Source: an uncultured Acidimicrobiales bacterium | GTDB taxonomy: Bacteria; Actinomycetota; Acidimicrobiia; Acidimicrobiales; SZUA-35 | Assembly: GCA_937922045.1 (NCBI GenBank) | Contig: CAKZXA010000032.1 | Location: 71,710 to 135,709 of the forward strand | Direction: 5' to 3' | Length of the DNA: 64,000 nt | In this document: positions 7,218-15,638 of the stretch, one piece after another | Layout: each line of letters starts with the position of its first letter | Position numbering within the stretch: the stretch's first letter is position 1 | Translations under genes and position numbers: made by a program | Notes under the pieces: generated by a model | What the model saw: only the letters and a program-made list of their open reading frames with translations | The model's database searches: none | What the model was told of the DNA's origin: nothing

Positions 7218-7894
7218 TCACAACGCGAGACCTTCGAGATCGCGTCGCCGAGTGGGCGCTCCGCGACGACGTCGTCGAGAAGGACTACGTCCTGGGGTGG
7301 GTCTTGTCCGGGGTGGGATCAGAACCCGCCCTCCGTGACGGCTGGGTGTTCAAGGGCGGAACCTGCCTCAAGAAGTGCTATCTCCAGACGTTTCGCTTCT
7401 CAGAGGATCTTGATTTCACGGTCCTTCCGGACGGACCTATCGAAGAGGCGGAGGTGCTTGCTCTTCTCACGCCTCTCGAACCGGTTCGGTTCGCCGCGGC
7501 GAACCGAATATGTGTTGACCTTGGGTACAACGGAAGCGTCCGGCGTGTCGAGCCGCTGTCCTTGCGGATCGCGAGCACCGGTGCTTTGCTCCTGTACGCC
7601 ACAAAGCAGGCCACCAGAGAGATCCGGTCCTATCGGGTCGACCGGATCCAGTCGATACAGGTTACGACTGTCCCGTTCAGCTCGACTCGGCCCGTTGAGT
7701 TCTCCCCGAGAGGCCAGCTGTACGCGCCGCCGGTAGCGCGTCGATCCAGCAGTAGTAGTTCGAGCACGCCGTACAGAGTTGAGTGTCCTCAATGCGGGAA
7801 GGTCTTCCGGCGCAAGAAGCGAGGCACCAAGCTGAACGCTCACAACGACCAATCCGGATACCCCTGCCGGGCGCGGCGCGGACACCAGCCGTAG
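7214..7894 (+). CDS. abiEii: AbiEii-family nucleotidyltransferase toxin, internally shortened, with WYL-like and Cys-rich tail
   Basis: 226 residues. The N-terminus carries the family's motif I, FKGGTCLKK with RFSEDLDF (residues about 40-72), the GG and DxD elements of a nucleotidyltransferase active site. Near residue 88 the chain passes into a different segment, NRICVDLGYNGSVRRVEPLS and IRSYRVDRIQ, resembling a WYL-type ligand or nucleic-acid binding fold. It ends with a Ser run and ECPQCGKVFRRKK through HNDQSGYPC, a possible zinc knuckle. From memory, full-length actinobacterial relatives have a much longer nucleotidyltransferase (whole protein about 400 residues), including the catalytic Lys and Asp motifs that are absent here. 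An in-frame internal deletion is therefore likely, and toxicity is doubtful. The tail may retain a binding role. Confidence 0.75.
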   Translation: MITTRDLRDRVAEWALRDDVVEKDYVLGWVLSGVGSEPALRDGWVFKGGTCLKKCYLQTFRFSEDLDFTVLPDGPIEEAEVLALLTPLEPVRFAAANRICVDLGYNGSVRRVEPLSLRIASTGALLLYATKQATREIRSYRVDRIQSIQVTTVPFSSTRPVEFSPRGQLYAPPVARRSSSSSSSTPYRVECPQCGKVFRRKKRGTKLNAHNDQSGYPCRARRGHQP

Positions 7895-7906
7895 TCGTCG
7901 CTCGTC

Positions 7907-7946
7907 ATCCCTACTCTTATCCCTACTTTCGGCTCGGAGTAGGGAT
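7907..7946. other. Right-end ATCCCTACT motif cluster and hairpin
   Basis: ATCCCTACT at 7907-7915 and 7919-7927, starts 12 bp apart as at the left end, then AGTAGGGAT inverted at 7938-7946. The second and third copies form a perfect 9-bp inverted repeat with a 10-base loop, placed 24 bp after the abiEii stop. It may double as arm-type integrase site and terminator of the abiE operon. Confidence 0.6.
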
Positions 7947-8045
7947 GATCAGAGGTCAGTAACGGACAATAACATTCGGCGTTCCCCTGCTCACGCAGTA
8001 TGCAGGACGCCACCTGTCACCAGTGGATAAGTCTCGGAGAGACCC

Positions 8046-8121
8046 ACGACATCTTCGAAGGCACCGAACAGATCCAGCAGCTCGTCATCGCCCGCTCAAT
8101 TAGTGGTCTGCGTATCGAGTA
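8046..8121 (+). repeat. attR-like core, right 76-bp direct repeat (orphan 3' end of the dehydrogenase gene)
   Basis: A perfect copy of 5053-5128, encoding DIFEGTEQIQQLV onwards to the C-terminus and followed by AAG, which makes a TAA stop. It has no start or gene body of its own. It marks the original 3' end of the dehydrogenase gene, so the uninterrupted gene should have ended in TAA. Confidence 0.9.
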
Positions 8122-8251
8122 AGACCGCTGGGGTCGACCGAGCCGTGGGTGCCGGTTGGACCTTTCCATGGACCTCACGTAGCCTCTCGGGTGGAGCGCT
8201 TGCCCGCGAGCACTCCACGGATATCCGACGAGACGAGAGGCTTGCGAACGT

Positions 8252-9799
8252 ATGGTCTACCCCGGACGACACGCAGCAACGAACCCGGACCGGCCCGCCG
8301 TTGTCATGGCGGCAACCGGGGAGGTCCAGACCTTCGCCGATCTTGACCGCGCCGCTAACCAGCTGTCGCAAGTGTTTGCCTCCGCCGGCCTCAAGCCAGG
8401 CGATCACATCGCCTTCTGTTTGGAGAACCACGCCCGCTACCTGGAGATCTGTTGGGGTGCCCGCTATGCCGGGCTGATCTACACCGCAATGTCGTCGCGC
8501 CTCACCACCGAAGAGATGAGCTACATCATCGACAACTGTGAAGCCCAAGCCTTCATAACGTCGAACCACAAACGAGAGCAGGCCGAGGAGCTTTCAGGCC
8601 AGATGCCGAGGGTGAAACTGCGGCTGATGCTCGACGGCACGATCGACGGCTACGGATCGTATGAGGACGAGGTGGCCGCAGCCAGCCCCGAACCTCTGGA
8701 GAATCGGGTCGCCGGAACCGACATGCTGTACTCCTCGGGCACGACCGGCCGCCCAAAGGGCGTCATGCAGGCCTGGGAACCCGAACCGCTCGACGCGGCC
8801 GAGGGGCCGGTGAACAACCTGCTCACCCTTCTCTTCGGCATGGGACCCGAGTCGATCTATCTCTCGCCTGCCCCTCTCTACCATGCGGCCCCGCTGAGGT
8901 TCTGCATGTCGACCCACGCACTCGGCGCCACGGTTGTGGTGATGGAACGCTTCGACGCTCAGGAGTACCTCGAGGCGATCGAGCGCTACAAGGCCACCAC
9001 CAGCCAGGTGGTGCCCACAATGTTTGTGCGCATGCTGAAACTCGACCAGGCCGTCCGCGACCGCTATGACGTCTCAAGTATCAACACCGTGGTTCACGCC
9101 GCCGCGCCGTGCCCGGTTGCGGTCAAGGAGCAGATGATCGACTGGTGGGGTCCGGTGCTTCACGAGTACTACGCGGGCACCGAAGGAAACGGTTTCGTCT
9201 ACTGCAACTCAGAGATGTGGCTAAGCCATAAGGGAACCGTTGGTCAACCCATCAACTGCAGTGTTCGCATCTGCGACCCGGAAGGCAACGAGGTTCCGGT
9301 AGGGGAGACCGGCACGATCTTTTTCGAGGGTGGCGGCAGTTTCGAATACCACGACGACCCAGAAAAGACAGCAAGTTCCCGCCACCCCAGCGGCTGGTCG
9401 ACGCTCGGCGACATTGGAAAACTCGACGAAGACGGCTTCCTCTACCTCACCGACCGCAAGGCGCACATGATCATCTCGGGCGGCGTCAACATCTATCCTC
9501 AGGAAGCCGAAAACGTCCTGACCATGCACGACAAGGTCTTCGATGTGGCCGTCATCGGGGTGCCCAATGACGATTTCGGTGAAGAGGTCAAGGCGGTTGT
9601 TCAGCCTGCGCCCGACGTGGTGGCGGATGCCGCCCTCGAACGTGAACTCATCGACTACTGCCGTCAGCATTTGGCCGACGTGAAATGCCCACGCTCGATT
9701 GATTTTCGAGACGAGCTACCACGCCACCCGACCGGCAAGCTCTACAAGCGCTTGTTGAAGGACGAGTACTGGCAAGGACATGATTCCCGCATCATCTAG
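8252..9799 (+). CDS. Acyl-CoA synthetase (AMP-forming, ANL superfamily)
   Basis: 515 residues. The enzyme activates a carboxylate with ATP to an acyl-adenylate and then an acyl-CoA. Diagnostic motifs are all visible: P-loop YSSGTTGRPKG near 156, the A5 motif YYAGTEGNG near 310, the hinge region GDIGKLDEDGFLYLTDRKAHMI near 390-410, GGVNIYPQEAEN, and the catalytic Lys in RHPTGKLYKR near 495. It resembles FadD-like medium or long-chain ligases. The start is ATG 8252 with GAGAGG about 10 bases upstream. Before insertion of the island it would have lain about 130 bp after the acyl-CoA dehydrogenase, which suggests one fatty-acid, aromatic-acid or sterol side-chain degradation unit. Substrate not determinable. 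Confidence 0.92.
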   Translation: MVYPGRHAATNPDRPAVVMAATGEVQTFADLDRAANQLSQVFASAGLKPGDHIAFCLENHARYLEICWGARYAGLIYTAMSSRLTTEEMSYIIDNCEAQAFITSNHKREQAEELSGQMPRVKLRLMLDGTIDGYGSYEDEVAAASPEPLENRVAGTDMLYSSGTTGRPKGVMQAWEPEPLDAAEGPVNNLLTLLFGMGPESIYLSPAPLYHAAPLRFCMSTHALGATVVVMERFDAQEYLEAIERYKATTSQVVPTMFVRMLKLDQAVRDRYDVSSINTVVHAAAPCPVAVKEQMIDWWGPVLHEYYAGTEGNGFVYCNSEMWLSHKGTVGQPINCSVRICDPEGNEVPVGETGTIFFEGGGSFEYHDDPEKTASSRHPSGWSTLGDIGKLDEDGFLYLTDRKAHMIISGGVNIYPQEAENVLTMHDKVFDVAVIGVPNDDFGEEVKAVVQPAPDVVADAALERELIDYCRQHLADVKCPRSIDFRDELPRHPTGKLYKRLLKDEYWQGHDSRII

Positions 9800-9810
9800 C
9801 CTGGGCGGCA

Positions 9811-11334
9811 ATGGATTACTTCTCAGCCGATCTGGCCGCCCGCATTGACGAGGCCCGGGTCTATGCCGCTGCAGCTCGTACGTCGCTGAGCCCAGCACCT
9901 CTGCTTTCGAGCCGGCTAAAGAACACGATCCTGCTCAAGCGAGAGGATCAGCAGCCATCGTTCTCCTTCAAAATCCGAGGCGCAACCAACAAGATCCTCA
10001 ATCTGACCGACGAGCAGATCGTCAATGGCGTCATCTGCTCGTCGGCTGGAAACCATGCCCAAGGGGTAGCGGCAGCAGCAGCCCGCCGTGGGGTGCCAGC
10101 CATCATTGTGATGCCCGAGTCCACGCCCAGAATCAAGGTTGACGCTGTCGAGGCCTTGGGCGGGCAGGTCATTCTGCACGGAGCGGCCTACGACGATGCT
10201 CAGAAGCTGGCGTTGGCAAGGGCTGACGAGGATGATCTGTGTTTTGTTCATCCGTTTGACGACATCGATGTCATCGCTGGTCAAGGCACCATCGGCCGCG
10301 AGATACTCGACCAGGTAGCCGGTCCGCTCGATGCCATCTTCATACCCATTGGTGGGGGTGGCCTCGCCGCAGGGATCGCCACCTATATCAAGGTGAAGCG
10401 TCCGTCGGTTGCCGTCTACGGGGTCGAACCCGTAGACGCCGCCAGCATGAAGGCCGCATTGGAAGCCGGTGGTCCTGTCGCCCTCGAACACGTCGGCACC
10501 TTTGCCGACGGCGTAGCGGTGAGGAGGGTCGGGGAGATCACGTTCCAGCAGTGCGAAAAGCACCTCGATGGCATCATCACGGTTACCACCGACGAGCTCT
10601 GTGCCTCGATCAGAGACATCTTCGACGAGACCCGCACCGTGGTGGAGCCAGCTGGCGCGCTCGCTGTCGCCGGACTCCACAAACACGTGGAAGAAACCGG
10701 CGCAGCTGGCGAGTGCTATGTCGCCATCAACTGTGGCGCCAACATGAACTTCGACCGACTCGGCCATGTGGCTGAACGGACGGCGCTCGGCGACAAGCGA
10801 GAGATGCTGTTGGCGGTTGAGATCCCCGAACGCAAGGGAAGCTTCCTCGAGTTCTGCACCTGGGTCGGCGACCGGCATATCACCGAATTCAACTATCGCC
10901 GGAACAGTGCAGAGCTGGCCCGCATCTTTGTTGGCGTCGAGCTGAGGCATGGCTCGGGCGATCGGCAGTTGCTCGTCGAGCAGCTGGGCCAGGCCGGCTA
11001 TGGCTTGAGCGACTTGTCGGATAATGAGATGGCCAAGCTCCATGTTCGTCATCTCGCCGGGGGCACGGTCGGCGATTTGCCCAATGAACGGATCTATCGG
11101 TTTGAGTTCCCTGAGCGCAGGGGCGCCCTCCTGCGCTTCCTGAAGTCGGTCGGCGTGGCCTGGGACATCAGCTTGTTTCACTACCGTAATCACGGCTCTG
11201 ACTACGGGCGAGTTCTCGTTGGCGTCGACGTGCCTCCTTCAACCCGCGGCGATCTAGAGCTGCACCTCGATCGACTTGGCTATCGCTACTGGGATGAGAC
11301 CGACAATGAGGCCTGCACGCTGTTCCTGAAGTAG
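9811..11334 (+). CDS. ilvA: Threonine ammonia-lyase, biosynthetic type
   Basis: 507 residues. PLP enzyme that deaminates L-threonine to 2-oxobutanoate, the first step of isoleucine synthesis. The PLP-lysine motif PSFSFKIRGATNK is near residue 50, the phosphate-binding loop GGGGLAAG near 175, and two C-terminal ACT-like regulatory domains follow (about 330-415 and 425-505, each opening with an ExxGxxxxF-type strand: EIPERKGSFLEF and EFPERRGALLRF). Two ACT domains are typical of the long, isoleucine-inhibited form. The ATG is 12 bp after the synthetase stop. A TAGCCT box spanning that stop lies eight bases before the ATG, so it may have its own leaderless start. Confidence 0.94.
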   Translation: MDYFSADLAARIDEARVYAAAARTSLSPAPLLSSRLKNTILLKREDQQPSFSFKIRGATNKILNLTDEQIVNGVICSSAGNHAQGVAAAAARRGVPAIIVMPESTPRIKVDAVEALGGQVILHGAAYDDAQKLALARADEDDLCFVHPFDDIDVIAGQGTIGREILDQVAGPLDAIFIPIGGGGLAAGIATYIKVKRPSVAVYGVEPVDAASMKAALEAGGPVALEHVGTFADGVAVRRVGEITFQQCEKHLDGIITVTTDELCASIRDIFDETRTVVEPAGALAVAGLHKHVEETGAAGECYVAINCGANMNFDRLGHVAERTALGDKREMLLAVEIPERKGSFLEFCTWVGDRHITEFNYRRNSAELARIFVGVELRHGSGDRQLLVEQLGQAGYGLSDLSDNEMAKLHVRHLAGGTVGDLPNERIYRFEFPERRGALLRFLKSVGVAWDISLFHYRNHGSDYGRVLVGVDVPPSTRGDLELHLDRLGYRYWDETDNEACTLFLK

Positions 11335-11344
11335 ATCTCTACAT

Positions 11345-12763
11345 CTAGACCTCGGCCAGAGCCTTGGAGATGTCCTCAACCGCGGCCTTGCCATCGCCGA
11401 ACAACATCAACGTGTTGTCGGCGGCAAACAGTGGATTGGGAATGCCAGCGAAGCCAGGACTAAGCGAGCGCTTGATCACCACAACCGTCGTGGCGTAGTC
11501 AACATCAAGGATTGGCATGCCAGCGATTGGGCTTTGCGGATTCTCCCGAGCGTCGGGATTGACCACATCGTTGGCGCCGATGATGATGGCGGCATCGGTT
11601 CGCTCAAAGGTGGGATTGATCTGATCCATCTCGATGAGCTGGTCATAGCCGATCTCAGCCTCGGCGAGCAGTACATTCATGTGCCCGGGCATGCGCCCTG
11701 CTACCGGATGGATGGCGAACACCACCTCGGCCCCACGAGCCTCCAGCGAGCGCATGAGATCACGGACTGCGAACTGAGCCTGGGCCACCGCCATGCCGTA
11801 GCCGGGCACGATGACGACGCGCTGGGCCGAGTCGATGATCATGGCCACCTCGTCGGCTGACGTCGAGGTGATCCGCCCCCCGTAGACGTCGTCGGCATCG
11901 GCCACGACGCCGCCGGATGCCATTGAACCAAACAGAACGTTCGGCAGGCTTCGGTTCATGGCCTTGCACATGATCTGAGTCAGGAGAAGGCCGCTGGCGC
12001 CCACCAGGGCACCAGCGATGATGAGGAGTGGGTTCAACAACACGAAACCGGCGGCGGAGGCAGCCAGGCCGGAAAACGAGTTGAGTAGAGCGATCACGAC
12101 TGGCATATCGGCACCGCCGATCGGGGTGACGACAAACACGCCGGTGAGAAGTGACGCGGCCACGACGAGCCAAAGCCACACGGGGGAGGGGCTGAGGACG
12201 AGGACGAGACTGGTGGCGACGATGGCGGTCGTTGACGCCAAAGCGAAACTGCGCAAACCTGCGAGTCCACGATCGCCCATCAGCTCCTGCAGTTTGGCAA
12301 AGGCGACAACGCTGCCGCTGAACGTGATAGCACCGATCACGAGCGTCAGCGCACCGAGGGCGAGGAAGGTCTTGTCGACGAACATTGCGTCGTCGACGTC
12401 GGTCACCTTCAGATCGAGGGCCATGAGCACCGTGGCCGTGCCGACCAGCAACGAGGCCAGCCCGCCGAACCCATTGAAGAGGGCTACGAGTTGGGGCATG
12501 CCGGTCATCGCTATGCGCGAGGCCAGAACAGCGCCGATTGCTGCGCCGATGGCGAGAGCGATCCCTACGAGTCGAAGATCGAGGATTTGGCGATCGGCGA
12601 GGGTGACGATGACAGCGAAGAGCATGCCGATGCTGGCGAGCCTGTTGCCCTCGACGGCGGTCTTTGGTCGAGCGAGGCGTTTCAGGCCGAGGATGAAAAG
12701 GCAGGCCGAGAGCAGATAGCCAATGTTGATCAAGTTCTCGACGTTGAAGGAATCCGAATTCAT
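11345..12763 (-). CDS. pntB: NAD(P) transhydrogenase subunit beta
   Basis: 472 residues from the ATG at 12763. The ORF track's longer start adds non-protein-like sequence and overlaps pntAb. It is the NADP(H)-binding and membrane subunit of the proton-translocating transhydrogenase, which reduces NADP+ with NADH using the proton gradient. The N-terminal half is made of many hydrophobic helices (NIGYLLSACLFILGL onward). The C-terminal third is the dIII domain with the NADP fingerprint VPGYGMAVAQAQ and GANDVVNP. It lies four bases after pntAb and is last in the pntAa-pntAb-pntB operon. The convergent ilvA ends 10 bp away. Confidence 0.95.
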   Translation of the reverse strand: MNSDSFNVENLINIGYLLSACLFILGLKRLARPKTAVEGNRLASIGMLFAVIVTLADRQILDLRLVGIALAIGAAIGAVLASRIAMTGMPQLVALFNGFGGLASLLVGTATVLMALDLKVTDVDDAMFVDKTFLALGALTLVIGAITFSGSVVAFAKLQELMGDRGLAGLRSFALASTTAIVATSLVLVLSPSPVWLWLVVAASLLTGVFVVTPIGGADMPVVIALLNSFSGLAASAAGFVLLNPLLIIAGALVGASGLLLTQIMCKAMNRSLPNVLFGSMASGGVVADADDVYGGRITSTSADEVAMIIDSAQRVVIVPGYGMAVAQAQFAVRDLMRSLEARGAEVVFAIHPVAGRMPGHMNVLLAEAEIGYDQLIEMDQINPTFERTDAAIIIGANDVVNPDARENPQSPIAGMPILDVDYATTVVVIKRSLSPGFAGIPNPLFAADNTLMLFGDGKAAVEDISKALAEV

Positions 12764-12767
12764 AGGT

Positions 12768-13046
12768 TCAGCGCTTCCGATTGAACATCGACAACATGCG
12801 CCCGGTGACCATAAAGCCACCGACGACGTTGATGGTGGCAAGGACGACGGCCACAAACCCTAAGACCGTGGTGAGGTTTGAATGCTCGGATCCGGCCGAG
12901 ACGACAGCACCGATCAAGGTGATGCCGCTGATGGCATTGGAGCCAGACATCAAGGGGGTGTGCAGTGTCGGAGGAACCTTGCTGATCAGTTCGACGCCGA
13001 GAAAGACGGCGAGGGCAAAGAGCGTGAGGGCTACCAGCAGGGTCAT
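12768..13046 (-). CDS. pntAb: NAD(P) transhydrogenase subunit alpha, membrane part
   Basis: 92 residues with three hydrophobic helices (LLVALTLFALAVFLGVELI, AISGITLIGAVV, VLGFVAVVLATINVVGGF). It corresponds to the membrane portion of the alpha subunit when, as in many bacteria, alpha is split into PntAa and PntAb. The ATG overlaps the pntAa stop by four bases (ATGA), and pntB follows after four bases, so stoichiometric coupled translation is likely. Confidence 0.95.
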   Translation of the reverse strand: MTLLVALTLFALAVFLGVELISKVPPTLHTPLMSGSNAISGITLIGAVVSAGSEHSNLTTVLGFVAVVLATINVVGGFMVTGRMLSMFNRKR

Positions 13047-14245
13047 GGTGTTGTTCCCGTATCGGTTGATTCAGCAGAACTGTCCGTTTCGAGCGGTCGC
13101 AGCCCGAGGCGTTCCCGTACCCGTGGGTGGCAGACATCACCGTCGGTGGCGACGACGGTCCCGGCCATGATCTCGTCGCCCAGGTCGATCATGAAGTCTC
13201 CCTCGTCACTCGAAAAGTGTTTGAGAAGAGCAACCACGTTGTTGGAGAACATGAGGCTGGCGCTATCGGCGGCCTTGGCCGCCAGATCTGTTGGTCCCAG
13301 CAGGATGACGCCTTCGTGGATTACCTCACTATCGGCATCGGTGAGGCGACAGTTGCCGCCGCGCTCGGCGGCCAGGTCGACGATCACAGATCCCGGAACC
13401 ATGGCTTCAACCATTTCGGTTGTGAGCAGTTCAGGGCTCTCCGCTCCGGGTATGGCGGCTGTCGTGATGACGACGTCGGCTTCGGCCACGAATGGTGTGA
13501 GTTGTTCTTGCTGCCGCCGGCCGGCATCGTCGCTCTGCTTCTTGGCATAGCCGCCAGCGTCTTCACTATCGTTGGACTCGAGGTCGAACTCGACCGCCTT
13601 TGCGCCCAGCGATCGAATTTGCTCCACGGCCGCTGGTCGGATGTCGTAGCCGGAGACGATGGCGCCGAGCCTTCGAGCCGTGGCGATGGCCTGGAGGCCC
13701 GCTACCCCGGCGCCGAGCACGAGAACCTTGGTCGCAGGCACCGTGCCGGCGGCGGTCATGAGCATCGGAAACATCTTGGCTGATCGAGATGCGGCGAGAA
13801 GGACGGCCTGGTAGCCAGCCACGGTTGCCATCGACGAAAGCACATCCATCGACTGGGCTCGGGTGATACGGGGTACCAGTTCAAGCGAGACGATCGTGGC
13901 CCCGGTTGCCGCCAGTTTGGCCGCATCCTCTGGTCGCCACAGCGGATCGTGGAGCCCGACGAGCACATGATTGTCGCCGAGCGAGGCCCATTCGGGCTGG
14001 GGTAGGTCTCCTGGGGAAGGCCCGGTGATCTGTACCACCACCTGGCTGTCGGCCAGCACCTGAGATCGCTGGGCAACCGAGGCTCCGGCTGAACGGTAGG
14101 CAGCATCGTCAATGCCTGACCTGAGGCCAGCACCCACTTCGACGATAATTGTATGGCCGTCAGCTGTGAGCTTGACGACACCGGTTGGAGTCAGCGCGAC
14201 GCGCCGTTCCTTTGCCCCGGTTTCTCTCAGCACACCGATCCGCAT
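13043..14245 (-). CDS. pntAa: NAD(P) transhydrogenase subunit alpha, NAD-binding part
   Basis: 400 residues, soluble dI domain that binds NAD(H). The N-terminus (MRIGVLRETGAKERRVALTP) is shared with alanine dehydrogenase. The Rossmann fingerprint VLVLGAGVAGLQAIATARRLGA is near 170, and YDIRP follows at the end of the second strand. It is the first gene of the operon. The enzyme supplies NADPH for biosynthesis and redox defence at the expense of proton-motive force. Confidence 0.95.
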   Translation of the reverse strand: MRIGVLRETGAKERRVALTPTGVVKLTADGHTIIVEVGAGLRSGIDDAAYRSAGASVAQRSQVLADSQVVVQITGPSPGDLPQPEWASLGDNHVLVGLHDPLWRPEDAAKLAATGATIVSLELVPRITRAQSMDVLSSMATVAGYQAVLLAASRSAKMFPMLMTAAGTVPATKVLVLGAGVAGLQAIATARRLGAIVSGYDIRPAAVEQIRSLGAKAVEFDLESNDSEDAGGYAKKQSDDAGRRQQEQLTPFVAEADVVITTAAIPGAESPELLTTEMVEAMVPGSVIVDLAAERGGNCRLTDADSEVIHEGVILLGPTDLAAKAADSASLMFSNNVVALLKHFSSDEGDFMIDLGDEIMAGTVVATDGDVCHPRVRERLGLRPLETDSSAESTDTGTTP

Positions 14246-14349
14246 ATGTGGTCAACCCCCGTCAGGCCCGCACTTGTCGGCGTTTGAAGCTGCCGATAGC
14301 CAATGGCAGCATAGACGGGTTTCGGCGTTAGGCGGGCCAGTGCGCTCGC

Positions 14350-15297
14350 TTAGGGAGTGAGTGCGCCAGCGCCGATAGCGGCGAAGGCGAGTACGCCGAT
14401 GGCAACGCGGTAGTAGCCGAAGACGTTGAGCCCGCGATCTTGGAGCCAGGTAACCATCCACTTGATAGAGGCCACAGCGGCAATAAAGCCGACGATGAGA
14501 CCGACAAGTGGGTTGAACCAGCCGAAGAGCTCCACCAATTGTGAGCCGTCGGTGATGGCCGTTAGAACGGTGGCCGCGGTGAGGGTGATGAGCCCGAGCA
14601 GAAAGGAGAACTCGACTGCAGCGGCCAACGAGAGCCCGACGAGCACACCAGCCACGATCGTGACCAGGCTGCGGCTCACGCCAGGCCAGAGAGCGATCGA
14701 CTGGGCTAAGCCGATGATCAGGGCATGACGAACGGTGATGTCGCCCAATGCAAGACCCGGACGCTGCATGATGCCGCTGCGGGTGAGAGCGAGGATGCCG
14801 ATGCCCCCGATGAGCCAGGCAACGGCAACGGGTCCAACGCCGAAAAGGTTGTCGCGGACGAGGTCTTTGAGGGCGTAGCCGATGATGGCGGTCGGAATGA
14901 AAGCGGCAATCACGCCGAGCAGCACGCGTCGTCCCTCGGCGCTCCGACCGAGGAGCCCATCGACCATCTGCCAGACCCTCTCTCGGTACAAGAGGAGAAC
15001 GGCAGCGATCGCGCCCACCTGGATGCAGATGGCGTAGGTGTCGAGCGCATCTTTGGCCGCTGGACTATCGGCGAGGCCGAGTAGTTCGGTGACAACGAGC
15101 AGGTGGCCGGTGGAACTCACGGGGAGGTACTCGGTGAAACCCTCGACCAGCCCGAGCACGATGGCTCCCCATAAGGGAAGATCGACGACCGTTTCACCGG
15201 TTGCCGAGCCGAGAGCTCCACTTGCGGTCGCCAGGAGCGTTAGGGCCGCCAGCGCAAGCGCTGCTAGGGCCAAAAGGCGGGTGAGAGTGCGAGACAT
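14350..15297 (-). CDS. uppP: Undecaprenyl-diphosphatase (bacitracin resistance protein)
   Basis: 315 residues from ATG 15297; the 30 residues upstream in the ORF track are Arg-rich and unlikely. The membrane enzyme dephosphorylates undecaprenyl diphosphate to recycle the lipid carrier for peptidoglycan and polymer export. Motif 1, VEGFTEYLPVSSTGHL, and motif 2, WPGVSRSLVTI, hold the catalytic Glu, Ser, His and Arg. About eight membrane helices are evident. Before motif 1 there is an additional hydrophobic N-terminal stretch (LTRLLALAALALAALTLLA) not found in the E. coli protein, possibly one more helix. Transcribed away from the small ORF at 15406. Confidence 0.93.
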   Translation of the reverse strand: MSRTLTRLLALAALALAALTLLATASGALGSATGETVVDLPLWGAIVLGLVEGFTEYLPVSSTGHLLVVTELLGLADSPAAKDALDTYAICIQVGAIAAVLLLYRERVWQMVDGLLGRSAEGRRVLLGVIAAFIPTAIIGYALKDLVRDNLFGVGPVAVAWLIGGIGILALTRSGIMQRPGLALGDITVRHALIIGLAQSIALWPGVSRSLVTIVAGVLVGLSLAAAVEFSFLLGLITLTAATVLTAITDGSQLVELFGWFNPLVGLIVGFIAAVASIKWMVTWLQDRGLNVFGYYRVAIGVLAFAAIGAGALTP

Positions 15298-15405
15298 GAA
15301 GCTCAACCCTAGACGCAGCGAGACTCTCTTCGACGGACACACCACCACGATTTCGGTGACGAACGCACGTTCGATTTTGTGAGCCATCTCACGTAGACTG
15401 GAAGC

Positions 15406-15582
15406 ATGCAGCCATCAGGAGCCGAGCGGCCGGAAGTCGACACCGTAGAAGAGTGGGAACAGGTGCGGCGGTCGGTGGCGATGTTGCCGCCGGGGTCGTG
15501 GGCCATGCGAAGGGAACAGGCGCTCGGAGCCCTTGAGGCGCTCTTGCGGCAACTGCGCCTGCGAGACAACGACCAGGACTGA
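15406..15582 (+). CDS. Small hypothetical protein (58 residues)
   Basis: Missed by the ORF track because of length. The ATG at 15406 follows TAGACT (15394-15399) by six bases, matching the leaderless pattern seen elsewhere here. The product is hydrophilic and probably helical (DTVEEWEQVRRSVAML, then REQALGALEALLRQLRLRD). It lies in the divergent region between uppP and the inositol-phosphatase-family gene. No family recognised. The coding frame, stop (TGA 15580) and promoter spacing support a real gene, but there is no homology evidence. Confidence 0.5.
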   Translation: MQPSGAERPEVDTVEEWEQVRRSVAMLPPGSWAMRREQALGALEALLRQLRLRDNDQD

Positions 15583-15638
15583 CGATCGCTCACCGAGATC
15601 AAGAGCCGTAGATGCGGGTGCCAGTAGACTCGTGGCCT

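Larger units (their letters stand above)
5053..8121 (+). mobile_element. Integrated island (2,993 bp plus one repeat) at the 3' end of an acyl-CoA dehydrogenase gene
   Basis: The element is bounded by perfect 76-bp direct repeats (5053-5128 and 8046-8121, offset 2993) and carries, in order, a hairpin, two ATCCCTACT motifs, a decayed tyrosine-integrase N-terminus, poorly conserved short frames, an abiEi/abiEii operon, three more ATCCCTACT motifs and the second repeat. This is the layout of an element inserted by site-specific recombination that restores the 3' end of its target gene, as is known for elements in icd or tRNA genes. No complete integrase remains, so it is now probably fixed, or mobile only with help in trans. 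A segmental duplication or an assembly artefact would also give a direct repeat, but would not explain the integrase remnant and motif pairs. Confidence 0.85.

Noticed and set aside
9916-11193. 425-codon minus-strand ORF antisense to ilvA
   Set aside because: It mirrors a gene with complete PLP and ACT motifs; long antisense frames are common at this GC content and its product resembles no protein.
11331-11342. Short inverted repeat GTAGA TC TCTAC between ilvA and pntB as terminator
   Set aside because: Only 5 bp with a two-base loop; too weak to call.
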